From assembly GCF_013409645.1 (NCBI RefSeq), contig NZ_JACCBG010000001.1, positions 1,302,001 to 1,366,000 on the forward strand: a DNA stretch of 64,000 nucleotides. Direction: 5' to 3'. The translations under genes and the position numbers were made by a program. A model generated the notes under the pieces. That model made no database searches. It saw nothing but the letters and a program-made list of their open reading frames with translations, and had not been told where the DNA came from. Positions 17,755-26,780 of this stretch are shown in pieces (within the stretch, counting starts at the first letter, position 1; the number at the start of each line of letters is the position of its first letter). The stretch is from Nocardioides panaciterrulae. Its GTDB lineage: Bacteria; Actinomycetota; Actinomycetes; Propionibacteriales; Nocardioidaceae.

Positions 17755-17859
17755 GGTGCGGTCCTTTCGGCAGGAGAGGTGATGACTCCACGCTGCTCAC
17801 CTCGCGCGTCCGGCGCGTCGTCCCCGAAGGGTGATCCGCCCCTCCGGACAGGGAGCGGC

Positions 17860-20800
17860 TCACTCGTAGCGCAGCGCCTCGGCCGGCCAGGTGCGCGAGG
17901 CCCGGACGCTGGGCAGCCAGGTCGTCAGGACCGAGCAGGCGACCACGACGAACAGGATCAGCGCGAGCGCCGGCCAGGGCGGCTGGAGGGTCAGGCGCTC
18001 CCAGCCGGGCTGTCCGGCCGTGTCCCGGACGACGTTGAAGGCGACCCACAGTCCCAGCAGGGTCCCGATCACCACGCCGAGCAGCGTGATGAACAGCGAC
18101 TCGACCAGGAAGCTCGCCTGCACCATCCGGGCCTGGAAGCCGATCGCGCGCAGCACCCCGATCTGCTGGCGACGCTCCACCACCGCTCGGGCGCTGATCA
18201 CCCCCAGCGCGGCCACGCCGATCACCAGGCCGAGCCCGAGGAAGCCGAGGATGAGGTACTGGAACGTGAGCGAGGACGAGACCGCGTCGTGCAGCGACTG
18301 GCTCACCGCCGTGGCCTGCATGCCGTTGTCGAGGAACGCCGACTCCAGCCGGTCGGCCGCCCTCACGGGATCGACGCCGTCCCGCACCCGGAAGTACCAG
18401 ACGCTCGGCGCGGCCGCGGCGCCGAGGGGAGCGAGCGTCCGCTGTGCGGTCGAGAGCCCGACCATGGCGAGCGGCACCGAGTCGGCCAGCACTCCGACCA
18501 CCCGCAGTCGCAGCACCCGACCGGTGCGGGTGTCCCGGGCCTCGACGGGCACGGGGGTGAACCCCTGGTCCTCGAGGGCGAAGCCGTGCAACCGGAAGTC
18601 CGAGACCACCGCGGTGCCCCAGTTCGCCCGGCGCGGCACCGAGTAGGAGTCGACGACGGCCAGGCCCGGGTGCCGGGCGAGGGCGTTCCACACCGCGCGG
18701 TCCGAGTCGTAGCCCGCGGCGCGGGTGGCGAAGCCGTACGTCGTGTCCGCGAGGAACCGGTCGTCCAGCCCGCGGACGACGTACCCCTCCCATGATCCGG
18801 CGCCCGACCCGGGTCCGGCGCCGCCCTGGCGAGCGTCGACCGGCACGAACGACTGTCCGGCGTAGGCCGTGAGGTCGCCGGCGCCCACCCCCGGCGCGGT
18901 GCGGAGCGCCCGGCCCATGTCGTGCACCGGGCTCGACGGCGAGGTCTGCGCGGTGATGTCGTACCCGCCCCCGAAGGTCGCGGCGTCGTCGATCGTCGCC
19001 AGGAACGACGCCGAGATCGAGGCGCCGGTCACCAGCGTGAACACCACCAGCGTGAACAGCCCGAGCGTCGCGCCGGTGCGGAAGCGGTTGCGCAGCGGCG
19101 CCGCGATCGCGGTGCGCAGCACCGGCGCCGCCCGCCGGGACCGACCGAAGACCCACATCAGCCCGTCGAGCACCGGGTGCAGGTTGTAGACCACCACCCA
19201 GGTAGCGCCCGCGACCAGCAGCAGGCCGACCAGCACGAACACGTCGAAGCCCATCCGCAGGTCAGGCACCAGCGCCTTGTAGACGCTGAACGGCAGCAGG
19301 TTCCACGCCAGCACACCGAGCCCCGCGACGCTGTAGGCGAGCCGCTCGCCACCGCCGAGCGACCGGATCGCCGGCACCAGGGCGACCAGGGCGACCGAGC
19401 CGCCGACCAGCAGCTGGACCGCGCTGTGGGAGGCGTACGCCCCGGCGACGAGCGCCGCCCCGAGGAGCAGCAGCAGCGCGGCCAGCAGCCAGCCCGACCG
19501 CCGCCGGCGCCGGCGGGGCGGCTGCGGCAGGTTCCGCACCGCGGCCACGATGTTGAGCCGGCTGACCCGCCACGCGGCCAGTGCGACCACCGCGAGCGTG
19601 AGCAGCGCGCCGAGCGAGAACGCCACCACCAGGCTGGTCCAGGTGAGCCGATAGCGGATCTCGACGATTCCGGAGTCGGCCAGCGCACCCGCGATCCCAC
19701 GCACCATCAGCAGGGACAGGCCCAGTCCCAGCACCGCCCCGACGGCCGCGGCGAGGACGTCGTACGCCGCCCCCTCGAAGACGAACATCTCGACCAGGTG
19801 CCGCCGCTGGGTGCCGATGGCGCGCGCGGTCCCCATCTCCCCCCGGCGCTCGGCGGCGAGCATCACGAAGACCAGGAAGATCAGCAGGATGCCGGCGCTG
19901 ATCGTGAAGGTGCCGAAGGTGGAGAAGAGCGAGAGGAAGGTCGCGCCCTGCTGGTCCGCCAGCCGGAGCCCGTCGGACTTGACCGGCTCGACCCTGAGCC
20001 CCAGCGCGCGGGCCGTCGGGGCGAGCGCCGAGCGGACCCGGTCGGTCAGGTCGGCACCGCTGACCGCGTCGCCGTCGTTGGAGATCAGCACGTGCTGCAC
20101 GCGGTCGCCGACCCCGAGCACGGCCTGGGCCCGGTTCAGCGGCATCAGCAGTGCCGAGTCCTCCGTGCCGGTCCCGTCGTAGCCGACGACACCGGCCACC
20201 CGCAGGGAGACCTGGCGTCCGCGGGCGAAGACGAGCAGCCGGTCGCCCCGGCTCGCGTGCAGGTCGGCGGCGGCCTCGGCGTTGATCCATGTCGAGCCGG
20301 CCGGCAGGTCGCCGAGGCCGACCTGCCGGCCCGAGGAGTCGGTGAGGTGCCCGAAGCCGGACATCGCGCTCGGATCGGTCGCGAACAGGCGCACCGCGGG
20401 CTCGTTGGTGCGGCTGGCCGGGTCCTGGACCGCGACGCTCTCGCTGATCCCGGGGGCGGCTCCGTCCACCCGGGCACGCGCCGCGCCGCCGCGACCACCG
20501 CGCGCGCCTCGCCCGCGCCCAGGTAGCGCGGCGTGCCCGCCTCGCCCAGCGTCGCCACGTCGGGAGTGGACCCGCTGCGGGCCGAGACCAGCTCGTCGGT
20601 CTGCCCCAGCTGGCTGATCACCGCGGTGCGGACGGTGCTCGCCATGATGTCCCCGAAGCCCAGCGCCGCGCCGATGATCATCGTGCCGAGCATCAGCCCG
20701 CTCACGATGATCGCCGACCGGCCGCGGCGCCGGGTGAGGTTGCGGACCCCCAGCTTGAGCAGCACCACGCGGCGGCTCGCCAGGACGGCGACCGCGGCGA

Positions 20801-20870
20801 GCACCAGCACCACGAGCACGCCGAGGACGACCGCGAGCGTGCCGACCGGGGCACCGAAGAGCGTGCTCAC
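17860..20870 (-). pseudogene. MacB/FtsX-type ABC transporter permease, disrupted by one frameshift
   Basis: About 1,003 codons in two frames. The first part (GTG 20870, overlapping the upstream stop) encodes the first helix, KLGVRNLTRRRGRSAIIVSG and a second helix, then an outer domain up to AARRVPG. The frame then changes, and the remainder continues from 20469 as VDGAAPGISESVAV through two FtsX core domains to the stop at 17860 (LRYE end). The join lies in the run CCC at 20469-20471. One extra C there would restore PG-VDG, which is what I would expect from the family. This could be a true mutation or a sequencing error in a GC run. The ATPase gene in the same operon is intact. Confidence 0.85.
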
Positions 20871-21196
20871 GGGTGGGGCGCCGGTACGCCCGCCGTGGGC
20901 AGCTCGGCGAACGCGACCTCGTAGCGCCCGCGTCCCGGCGGGGACCGGAAGATCGTCGTGAACTTCTCGAGCACCTCGGCGTAGAAGCCGGTGCCGCCGG
21001 CGGTCTCCGCGGCCTCGGCGGTGTCCCAGAACGTGACCACGGCGCCGGTGCCCTCAGGGTTGGCCAGCACCAGCACGCCGGCGTACCCGGGCTGACGTCT
21101 CAGCTCGGGGACGACCTCGTCCTCGTAGAGCCGCACCGCCGTACTCGTGTCGATGCGCATCGTGTCGATCTCAATCTGCGTGACTCGCGCGTACAC
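20867..21196 (-). CDS. Antibiotic biosynthesis monooxygenase-like (ABM) ferredoxin-fold protein
   Basis: 109 residues from GTG 21196, with GGAGG six bases upstream. It starts 26 bases inside the end of the ABC ATPase gene and its stop overlaps the permease start (GTGA). The pattern [55 protein letters not shown] is that of a dimeric alpha-beta barrel protein of the ABM or stress-responsive type: substrate-free beta strands, a helix with [16 protein letters not shown], then a strand. It has no metal or flavin motif. Its role inside an ABC transporter operon is unclear. Confidence 0.8.
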   Translation of the reverse strand: MYARVTQIEIDTMRIDTSTAVRLYEDEVVPELRRQPGYAGVLVLANPEGTGAVVTFWDTAEAAETAGGTGFYAEVLEKFTTIFRSPPGRGRYEVAFAELPTAGVPAPHP

Positions 21197-21968
21197 CCTG
21201 GTCCTCCCTCGCCGGTTCCTCCCTCGCCGGTTCCTCACTGAAGCGCGCGTCCGTGACCTGCTCGTCGACGACCTGGCCGTCGAGCATCCGCAGGATCCGG
21301 TCGGTGCGGCGTCCCACCGCGATGTCGTGGGTGACGATGAGGAACGTCAGCCCCCGCTCGCGGTTGAGCCGCCGCATCAGCGTGGTGACGTCGTCGGCGG
21401 TCTCGCTGTCGAGATCGCCGGTCGGCTCGTCGGCCCAGACGATGGCCGGGTCGTTGACCAGGGCACGGGCGATGGTGACCCGTTGCCGCTCGCCGCCGGA
21501 CATCTCCTCGGGCACGTGGTCGGCGCGGTCCGCGAGCCCGACCAGCCCCAGCGCCTCGAGCGACCGGCGACGCGCCTCGGCGGGCCGCCGTCCGGCGAGC
21601 AGGAGCGCCATCTCCACGTTCTCGACGGCCGAGAGCACCGGCATCAGGTTGTAGAACTGGAAGACGAAGCCCATCCGCTCCGCGCGGTAGCGGGTACGTG
21701 CGCGGTCGCGCAGGTCGGCCAGGCTGACGCCCTCGATGAGCACCTGGCCGGAGTCGATCTCGTCGATGCCGGACAGACAGTTCAGCAACGTGGTCTTGCC
21801 GCAGCCGCTCGGCCCCATGACCGCGACCATCTCGCCGCGCCGCAGCTCCAGGTCGACGCCGTTGAGGGCCGCGACCTGCACCCGTCCGGTGTCGTACGTC
21901 TTGTGCACCCCCGTGGCGCGCACGATGACGTCGTCGCTCATGATCGCACTCGGCGAGCTCGCGCTCAC
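21171..21968 (-). CDS. ABC transporter ATP-binding protein (MacB/LolD class)
   Basis: 265 residues from GTG 21968, which overlaps the SHOCT gene stop; ATG 21941 is an alternative start. All ABC motifs are present: Walker [11 protein letters not shown]-loop [20 protein letters not shown], signature MSGGERQR, Walker [16 protein letters not shown] and the H-loop IVTHD. The FQFYNLMP and DEPTGDLDS sequences are characteristic of the MacB/LolD/FtsE branch that partners FtsX-like permeases. The cognate permease is the frameshifted gene downstream, so the transporter may be inactive in this genome as sequenced. Confidence 0.94.
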   Translation of the reverse strand: MSASSPSAIMSDDVIVRATGVHKTYDTGRVQVAALNGVDLELRRGEMVAVMGPSGCGKTTLLNCLSGIDEIDSGQVLIEGVSLADLRDRARTRYRAERMGFVFQFYNLMPVLSAVENVEMALLLAGRRPAEARRRSLEALGLVGLADRADHVPEEMSGGERQRVTIARALVNDPAIVWADEPTGDLDSETADDVTTLMRRLNRERGLTFLIVTHDIAVGRRTDRILRMLDGQVVDEQVTDARFSEEPAREEPAREDQGVRASHAD

Positions 21969-22267
21969 GCCTGGAGGATCCGGGCCTTCTGCTGGGCGAA
22001 CTCCTCCTCGGTGAGGACGCCCTGGTCGCGCAGGGCAGCGAGGTCCTTGAGCTGCTGGACCAGGTCCGGCCCGGGCGCCTGCGGCGGTGGCGGTGGCGGT
22101 GCCTGCTGGTAGGCCTGCTGCTCGTAGGCCTGCTGGCGTTCGGCGGCGATCTGGGCGTCGCGTCCGGCGAAGCGTTCGGCCTGCCGGCGCTGCACCCGGC
22201 CGCTGACGGCGGTCGCGGTGCCGGCGACCACGGCCGTTCGGGCGACTCCTCGGACGAGTCCGGGCAT
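21965..22267 (-). CDS. SHOCT domain protein
   Basis: 100 residues from ATG 22267, with AGGAGG upstream. The N-terminus [25 protein letters not shown] is a short amphipathic or membrane-associated segment. A Gln-rich and poly-Pro linker follows, and the last 30 residues ([30 protein letters not shown]) are a SHOCT motif, a short C-terminal oligomerisation module. It is the first gene of the four-gene ABC transporter operon and its stop overlaps the ATPase start. Confidence 0.9.
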   Translation of the reverse strand: MPGLVRGVARTAVVAGTATAVSGRVQRRQAERFAGRDAQIAAERQQAYEQQAYQQAPPPPPPQAPGPDLVQQLKDLAALRDQGVLTEEEFAQQKARILQA

Positions 22268-22289
22268 GGCGGTCCTCCTCGGGTGCGGG

Positions 22290-22733
22290 TCAGGCGCTGG
22301 CGTCGAGAGCGTTCACGGCGGCGATCACGTCGGTCGCCGGGATCCGGGCGCTCGCGATCAGCTCACCGCCGCTGCGCCGGGCGGCGGCCACGAAGGGGGC
22401 CGCCCAGGTGTTCTCATAGATCAGCAGCGCCGCGACGGTGCCGCTGTCCATGGCGCCGGCGGCCTCGGCGACGTCGTCGTCGCCCAGGAGGCCGGACCGG
22501 GCGCCGGCGAAGTACGAGAACCCCGCCGCCGGCCCGGCCGGGTCGGTCAGCTCGAGCACCTCGACGCCCCCGTCGTCGTCCTTGGCCAGGACCACGAGAT
22601 CGTAGAGGCGGATCGTCCCGGCGTCCACGAGGTCCATCAGGGCCTGCGCGGCCTCGCCGGTGAGGCGGTCGCGGGGGAACTCCAGCAGCGCGAAGTCCAC
22701 GGGTCCGTGGATCTCGGTCTCGGTCGCGGTCAC
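22290..22733 (-). CDS. DUF6325 family protein
   Basis: 147 residues from GTG 22733. The GPVDFALLEFPRDRLTGEAAQALMDLVDAGTIRLYDLVVLAKDDDGGV start is typical of a small actinobacterial family (DUF6325) related to the DUF1269-type membrane-stress proteins. A second half, SGTVAALLIYENTWAAPFVAAARRSGGELIASARIP, follows. No signal peptide or catalytic motif is visible. It lies 22 bases upstream of the SHOCT gene on the same strand and probably shares its operon. Function is unknown. Confidence 0.85.
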   Translation of the reverse strand: MTATETEIHGPVDFALLEFPRDRLTGEAAQALMDLVDAGTIRLYDLVVLAKDDDGGVEVLELTDPAGPAAGFSYFAGARSGLLGDDDVAEAAGAMDSGTVAALLIYENTWAAPFVAAARRSGGELIASARIPATDVIAAVNALDASA

Positions 22734-22856
22734 GGCTCCATCTCCTCGGTGTCCTCAGGCGATGCTGACGGTTCCCACGCTAGGGATCCGGCCGCCGTGC
22801 GCGGATCGTCCTCGCGGGATGATGCCGCCGTCCCGTCCTCGCGGTTGCGTGGTCGC

Positions 22857-23693
22857 ATGTGTCGGTGGATGGCCTACTTCGGTGACCCGTTGCCCGTCGA
22901 GGAGCTGCTGTTCCGGCCGCAGCACTCGCTGATCGACCAGAGCCTGCACTCGCGGCTGGGCGCGACCACCACCAACGGTGACGGGTTCGGGATCGGCTGG
23001 TACGGCGACGGGCCGCGCCCGGCGGTGTTCAAGAGCATCGACCCGGCGTGGAACGACCGGAACCTGCGGGAGCTGGCCGGCCAGGTCAGCACCCGGCTCT
23101 TCTTCGACCACGTGCGCGCCTCGACCGGCTCGGCGGTCCAGCGCAGCAACTGCCACCCGTTCCGGCACGACCAGTGGTTGTGGATGCACAATGGCTCGAT
23201 CGCCGACTTCGGCCTGCTCAAGCGGGACCTGGTGCTGGCCATCGAGCCGGCGCTCTTCTCGGACCTCGAGGGGTCCACCGACTCCGAGACGCTGTTCTTC
23301 CTGGCCCTGTCCTTCGGGCTGGCCGAGGACCCGGTGCGCGCGGTCGAGCGCACCGTGGGGCTGGTCGAGGACGTCGCCGCACGGCACGGGGTGGCCGACC
23401 CGGTGCAGATGACCGTGGCCACCACCGACGGCTCCTCGATGTGGTGCTTCCGCTACTCGACCGCGGGCCGCACCCGATCGCTGTTCTACTCCACCGGCGT
23501 GGCCGAGCTGCGGGCCCTGCACCCGGAGCTGGAGGTGCTGCGCGAGCTCGGCGACGAGAGCCGCCTGGTGGTCTCCGAGCCGCTGCGGGACCTGCCCGAC
23601 GCGTGGCACGAGGTCCCCGAGTCGTCGTGGGGCGTGGTCCGCCCCGGCGCCGACGACCTGCAGCCGTTCCGTCCCATCCGGCCCGCGGCGTAG
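22857..23693 (+). CDS. Class II glutamine amidotransferase (YafJ-like)
   Basis: 278 residues. MCRWMAYFGDP places Cys2 as the N-terminal nucleophile of an Ntn-hydrolase. HSRLGATTTNGDGFGIGWYGD, FFDHVRASTGSAVQRSNCHPF and WMHNGSIADF are the class II amidotransferase motifs, with HNG and GDG for substrate binding. There is no synthase domain, so it matches the stand-alone YafJ family. It should hydrolyse glutamine or a gamma-glutamyl compound; the EgtC-like Ntn hydrolases of ergothioneine synthesis are relatives, but no egt genes are nearby. No Shine-Dalgarno sequence is obvious. Confidence 0.92.
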   Translation: MCRWMAYFGDPLPVEELLFRPQHSLIDQSLHSRLGATTTNGDGFGIGWYGDGPRPAVFKSIDPAWNDRNLRELAGQVSTRLFFDHVRASTGSAVQRSNCHPFRHDQWLWMHNGSIADFGLLKRDLVLAIEPALFSDLEGSTDSETLFFLALSFGLAEDPVRAVERTVGLVEDVAARHGVADPVQMTVATTDGSSMWCFRYSTAGRTRSLFYSTGVAELRALHPELEVLRELGDESRLVVSEPLRDLPDAWHEVPESSWGVVRPGADDLQPFRPIRPAA

Positions 23694-23741
23694 GCCGCGC
23701 GGGCCCGGCTCACTCGCGGCTCACCCTGGGGCCGCCCGGGG

Positions 23742-25547
23742 TCACCCGGACGTGCCGAGCAGCTCGTCGGGGCAGGCGGTGCCGCGGGGCAGCTTGTACG
23801 GCGCCGCGATCCGGTAGGTCCCCGCCGCCGGGGCGTGCAGCACCGTCCACTGCACCGCGTGGTCGGGACGCATCGGCTCGGCCTGGCTCAGGCAGCCGTC
23901 GGTGTTGACCGGCGTGCCGCCGGGCGTGGTCGCGGCGGGGGCCGGGATCGGCTCGCCCGCCTGGTCCACGAGGCTGAGCCAGGGGGAGTCCGGCACCCGC
24001 ACCAGCACGTCGCCGGCGCGGGGCATGAACAGCACCACCTCCGCGGCGTCGAACGAGGTCACCACCGCCGGCGACTGCACCAGCGACGTCGGCTCGCGGA
24101 CCGCGTAGAGGCTCCAGCTGGGGTCGGACCACACCTTGCGCAGGTACGGCAGGCCGCGGGCCACCAGGGCGTTCTCGGCCAGCCCCGCCTGGTCCGGCTC
24201 GCCGGAGGACAGCACGACGAAGTGCACCGCCCACCGGTGCAGCCAGTGCCGGTAGGACCGGGGGGTGAGCGCACCGTCGGCGTAGAACAGCGGGTTGCGC
24301 TCGGCGTCGGCCTGCCGGTTCCAGCCGCGGGCCAGGTTGACGTACGGCGACAGCGCGGACGACTCCCGGTGGCTGGCCGCCGGGACGACCTCGACCCGGG
24401 CGTCGCCGGCGTGCCGGGCCGCGAGCTGGCGCAGCAGCGGGTGGACGTCGACGGTCCAGGCGGCGGCCGGGCGCGAACCGACCACGTCTCGGGTGGCGGT
24501 GGCGACCTGCCAGATCGCCGAGGTGAGCACCGCCGCCGCCAGGACCGCCGCGACCCGGCGGGGGTCGGCGTGCAGGGCCGCCGGCCACCGGTCCCGCAAC
24601 GGCTCGGCCGGCCGCCGCACGGCCACCGCCACCACCAGCACGCCGCCGAAGATCAGCCCCAGCCGGGTGATGTTGGTGCCGATCTGGGAGGGGATCACCC
24701 ACACCGCGACCACGCCCACGGCGTACAGCACGGCGCCGAGGCGCACGGTGCGCCACCAGGAGGGGGAGAGCAGGAAGACCGCCGCCGCGAAGGCCAGCGG
24801 CAGGATCATCGAGGCCCAGGGCATCGGCTGCTGGCCCGAGAACGGGAACAGCCAGGCCGACAGCGCGACGACCGCCACGGGCGGCAGCCCGATCGCGAGC
24901 GACGCCGCCCGGCGCCGCCCCAGCCAGAGCGCGGCCGCGACGATGCCGACGAAGAGCCCGGCGACCGGGCTGCCGGTGGTCGCCGCGGCGGCGAGCAGGC
25001 CCACGACCGCGGCCCGCGGCCACCGGTGCCGGGCCGCCGGCGTGCGCCAGCGCTGCGGCCACACGAAGACCGCCGCGACGGCCGCCAGGCCGAACATCAG
25101 CCCCAGGCCGAAGGTCACCCGGCCCGACACCGCGTTGCCCGCGAACGCCGCCGCCCCGAACAGCGCGGGCCACAGCGGCCGGGCCACGGCCCGGCTGCGC
25201 ACGAGCAGCAGCGCCAGCAGCCCCGACGAGACGGTGCCGGCGAGCATCATCGTGGGGCGGACGCCCAGCACCGCCATGACGTAGGGGGACAGGACGCTGT
25301 AGGACACCGGGTGCATGCCGCCGTACCACGCGAGGTTGTAGGCGCTGTCGGGATGGGCGCGCGCGAACTCCGCCCAGGCGTCCTGGGCGGCGATGTCCCC
25401 GCCGCTGGTGGCCAGCAGCGCCCACCAGAGCACGTGCAGGGCGGCGGCGACGAGCGTGGTCACCAGCACGGGGTGGCGCGACACCAGCGGTCGGCGCTCC
25501 GGCGCCGGCGCCGCCGGCTCGCGGGTGAGCAGCTGGCTGGCCGCCAT
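23742..25547 (-). CDS. Polytopic membrane protein with C-terminal extracellular domain
   Basis: 601 residues from ATG 25547, five bases after a G-rich AGGGGGG; the frame is open to TTG 25607, but that extension is only translated tandem repeat. About ten to twelve helices span residues 20-380, including HPVLVTTLVAAALHVLWWALL and YNLAWYGGMHPVSYSVLSPYVMAVLG near the start. About 220 polar residues follow. The layout resembles a membrane glycosyltransferase or arabinosyltransferase-like protein, but I see no clear catalytic DE/DD motif. It diverges from the PAP2 gene. Function is unknown, and an MFS label would be unsafe. Confidence 0.8.
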   Translation of the reverse strand: MAASQLLTREPAAPAPERRPLVSRHPVLVTTLVAAALHVLWWALLATSGGDIAAQDAWAEFARAHPDSAYNLAWYGGMHPVSYSVLSPYVMAVLGVRPTMMLAGTVSSGLLALLLVRSRAVARPLWPALFGAAAFAGNAVSGRVTFGLGLMFGLAAVAAVFVWPQRWRTPAARHRWPRAAVVGLLAAAATTGSPVAGLFVGIVAAALWLGRRRAASLAIGLPPVAVVALSAWLFPFSGQQPMPWASMILPLAFAAAVFLLSPSWWRTVRLGAVLYAVGVVAVWVIPSQIGTNITRLGLIFGGVLVVAVAVRRPAEPLRDRWPAALHADPRRVAAVLAAAVLTSAIWQVATATRDVVGSRPAAAWTVDVHPLLRQLAARHAGDARVEVVPAASHRESSALSPYVNLARGWNRQADAERNPLFYADGALTPRSYRHWLHRWAVHFVVLSSGEPDQAGLAENALVARGLPYLRKVWSDPSWSLYAVREPTSLVQSPAVVTSFDAAEVVLFMPRAGDVLVRVPDSPWLSLVDQAGEPIPAPAATTPGGTPVNTDGCLSQAEPMRPDHAVQWTVLHAPAAGTYRIAAPYKLPRGTACPDELLGTSG

Positions 25548-25557
25548 GTGCACCCCC

Positions 25558-25602
25558 CTGTCTGGTTCCGTGCTGTCTGGTCCCGTGCTGTCCGGTTTCT
25601 GG
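25558..25602. repeat. Three tandem 15-base repeats in a divergent promoter region
   Basis: CTGTCTGGTTCCGTG (25558-25572) is followed directly by CTGTCTGGTCCCGTG (25573-25587) and CTGTCCGGTTTCTGG (25588-25602). Copies 1 and 2 differ at one base, copy 3 at more. The array lies between the start of the membrane protein gene (25547, minus strand) and the PAP2 gene (25662, plus strand), so it could be a set of regulator sites. Confidence 0.75.
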
Positions 25603-25661
25603 GACAAATCGTGTCACGAAGCCCTACCGGAGGCCGACTCATCGCGTTGTTACGATGCCTC

Positions 25662-26735
25662 GTGACCTCCTCGACCTCGCTCACCACGACGTCGGACACC
25701 GGTTCCGGCCACCGGTCCGAGGAGTCCGACGGGGTCCGCTGGGCGGCGGGCATCTGGGTGATCGTGGTGGTCTTCGCGGTCATCACCGCCTGGTGGTCCC
25801 ACCACGTCGGGATCCCGCTGCGCGACCCGGACGGGAAGATGTTCCGCGGCCGCCTGCTCAGCGCGGTCGTGCTGCTGGCGGTGCTCTCGGTGCTCGAGGC
25901 GGCCTGGCGCGGCTGGCGCACGAAGCGGCCGCAGGCCTCGCTCCCGCGGTTGGTCCGCGGCCTGCCCGCCGTCTGGCGGGCCCGCTGGACCAACCGCCGG
26001 CTGGCGCTGGCGCTGGCCGGCCTGGTCGCCTACCACGCGGTCTACATCTGCTACCGCAACCTGAAGAGCTGGGACGCCTTCAACACCGTCCGCGACCAGC
26101 AGATGCTGCGCTGGGACCGGGACCTGTTCGGGGGACACAGCCCGGCGGTGCTGCTGCACGACCTGCTGGGCACGCACGCCTGGGCGTACGTCCTGGTGGT
26201 CGTCTACAAGGCGTTCACCTACCTGGTGCCGCTGTCGGTGATGGGCTCGCTGGCGTTCGTCCCGCGGATCCGCGAGGCTTACGTGTTCCTGGCCTCCTCC
26301 CTGTGGGTCTGGGTGCTGGGGGTCGGCTCCTACTACCTGATCCCGACCCTGGGCCCGTTCGCCTCCGCGCCGCGCGAGTTCGCCGGGCTGCCGCACACCT
26401 CGATCACCAGCACCCAGGCGGAGTACCTCGCGCAGCGCGCGCACCTGCTGGCCGACCCGTCCGCGTCCGACGCGTTCGCGAGCATCTCGGCCTTCGCCAG
26501 CCTGCACGTGGGCTTCACCTGCATGGTGCTGTTCATGATGCTCTACTACCGGCGCCGGTGGCTGTCGGTGGCGCTGACGGTCTACCTGGTCCTGGTGATG
26601 ATCGCGACCGTCTACCTCGGCTGGCACTTCGTCTCCGACGTCGGCGCCGGCGTGGTGCTGGCCGGGCTCGCCGTGCTGCTGGGCCGGCTGACCGTCTATC
26701 CGCGCTGGCACCGCGGGGACATGCCCACCGGCTGA
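25662..26735 (+). CDS. PAP2-superfamily membrane phosphatase / transferase
   Basis: 357 residues from GTG 25662. A TACGAT -10-like hexamer ends five bases upstream and there is no Shine-Dalgarno sequence, so the message is probably leaderless. Six or so helices are visible. The PAP2 motifs are SLHVGFT (Ser-x2-His-x3-Thr) near residue 287 and GWHFVSDVGAG (His-x4-Asp type) near residue 330. The overall form, with a Y-Y-L-I-P-T-L-G-P loop, is that of the AUR1/inositol-phosphorylceramide-synthase-like branch. It likely cleaves or transfers a lipid phosphate on the outer side of the membrane. Confidence 0.9.
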   Translation: MTSSTSLTTTSDTGSGHRSEESDGVRWAAGIWVIVVVFAVITAWWSHHVGIPLRDPDGKMFRGRLLSAVVLLAVLSVLEAAWRGWRTKRPQASLPRLVRGLPAVWRARWTNRRLALALAGLVAYHAVYICYRNLKSWDAFNTVRDQQMLRWDRDLFGGHSPAVLLHDLLGTHAWAYVLVVVYKAFTYLVPLSVMGSLAFVPRIREAYVFLASSLWVWVLGVGSYYLIPTLGPFASAPREFAGLPHTSITSTQAEYLAQRAHLLADPSASDAFASISAFASLHVGFTCMVLFMMLYYRRRWLSVALTVYLVLVMIATVYLGWHFVSDVGAGVVLAGLAVLLGRLTVYPRWHRGDMPTG

Positions 26736-26780
26736 CCGGGTACGGACCCACTCCACCGTTCCCGGCACCGAGGAGTGAGC

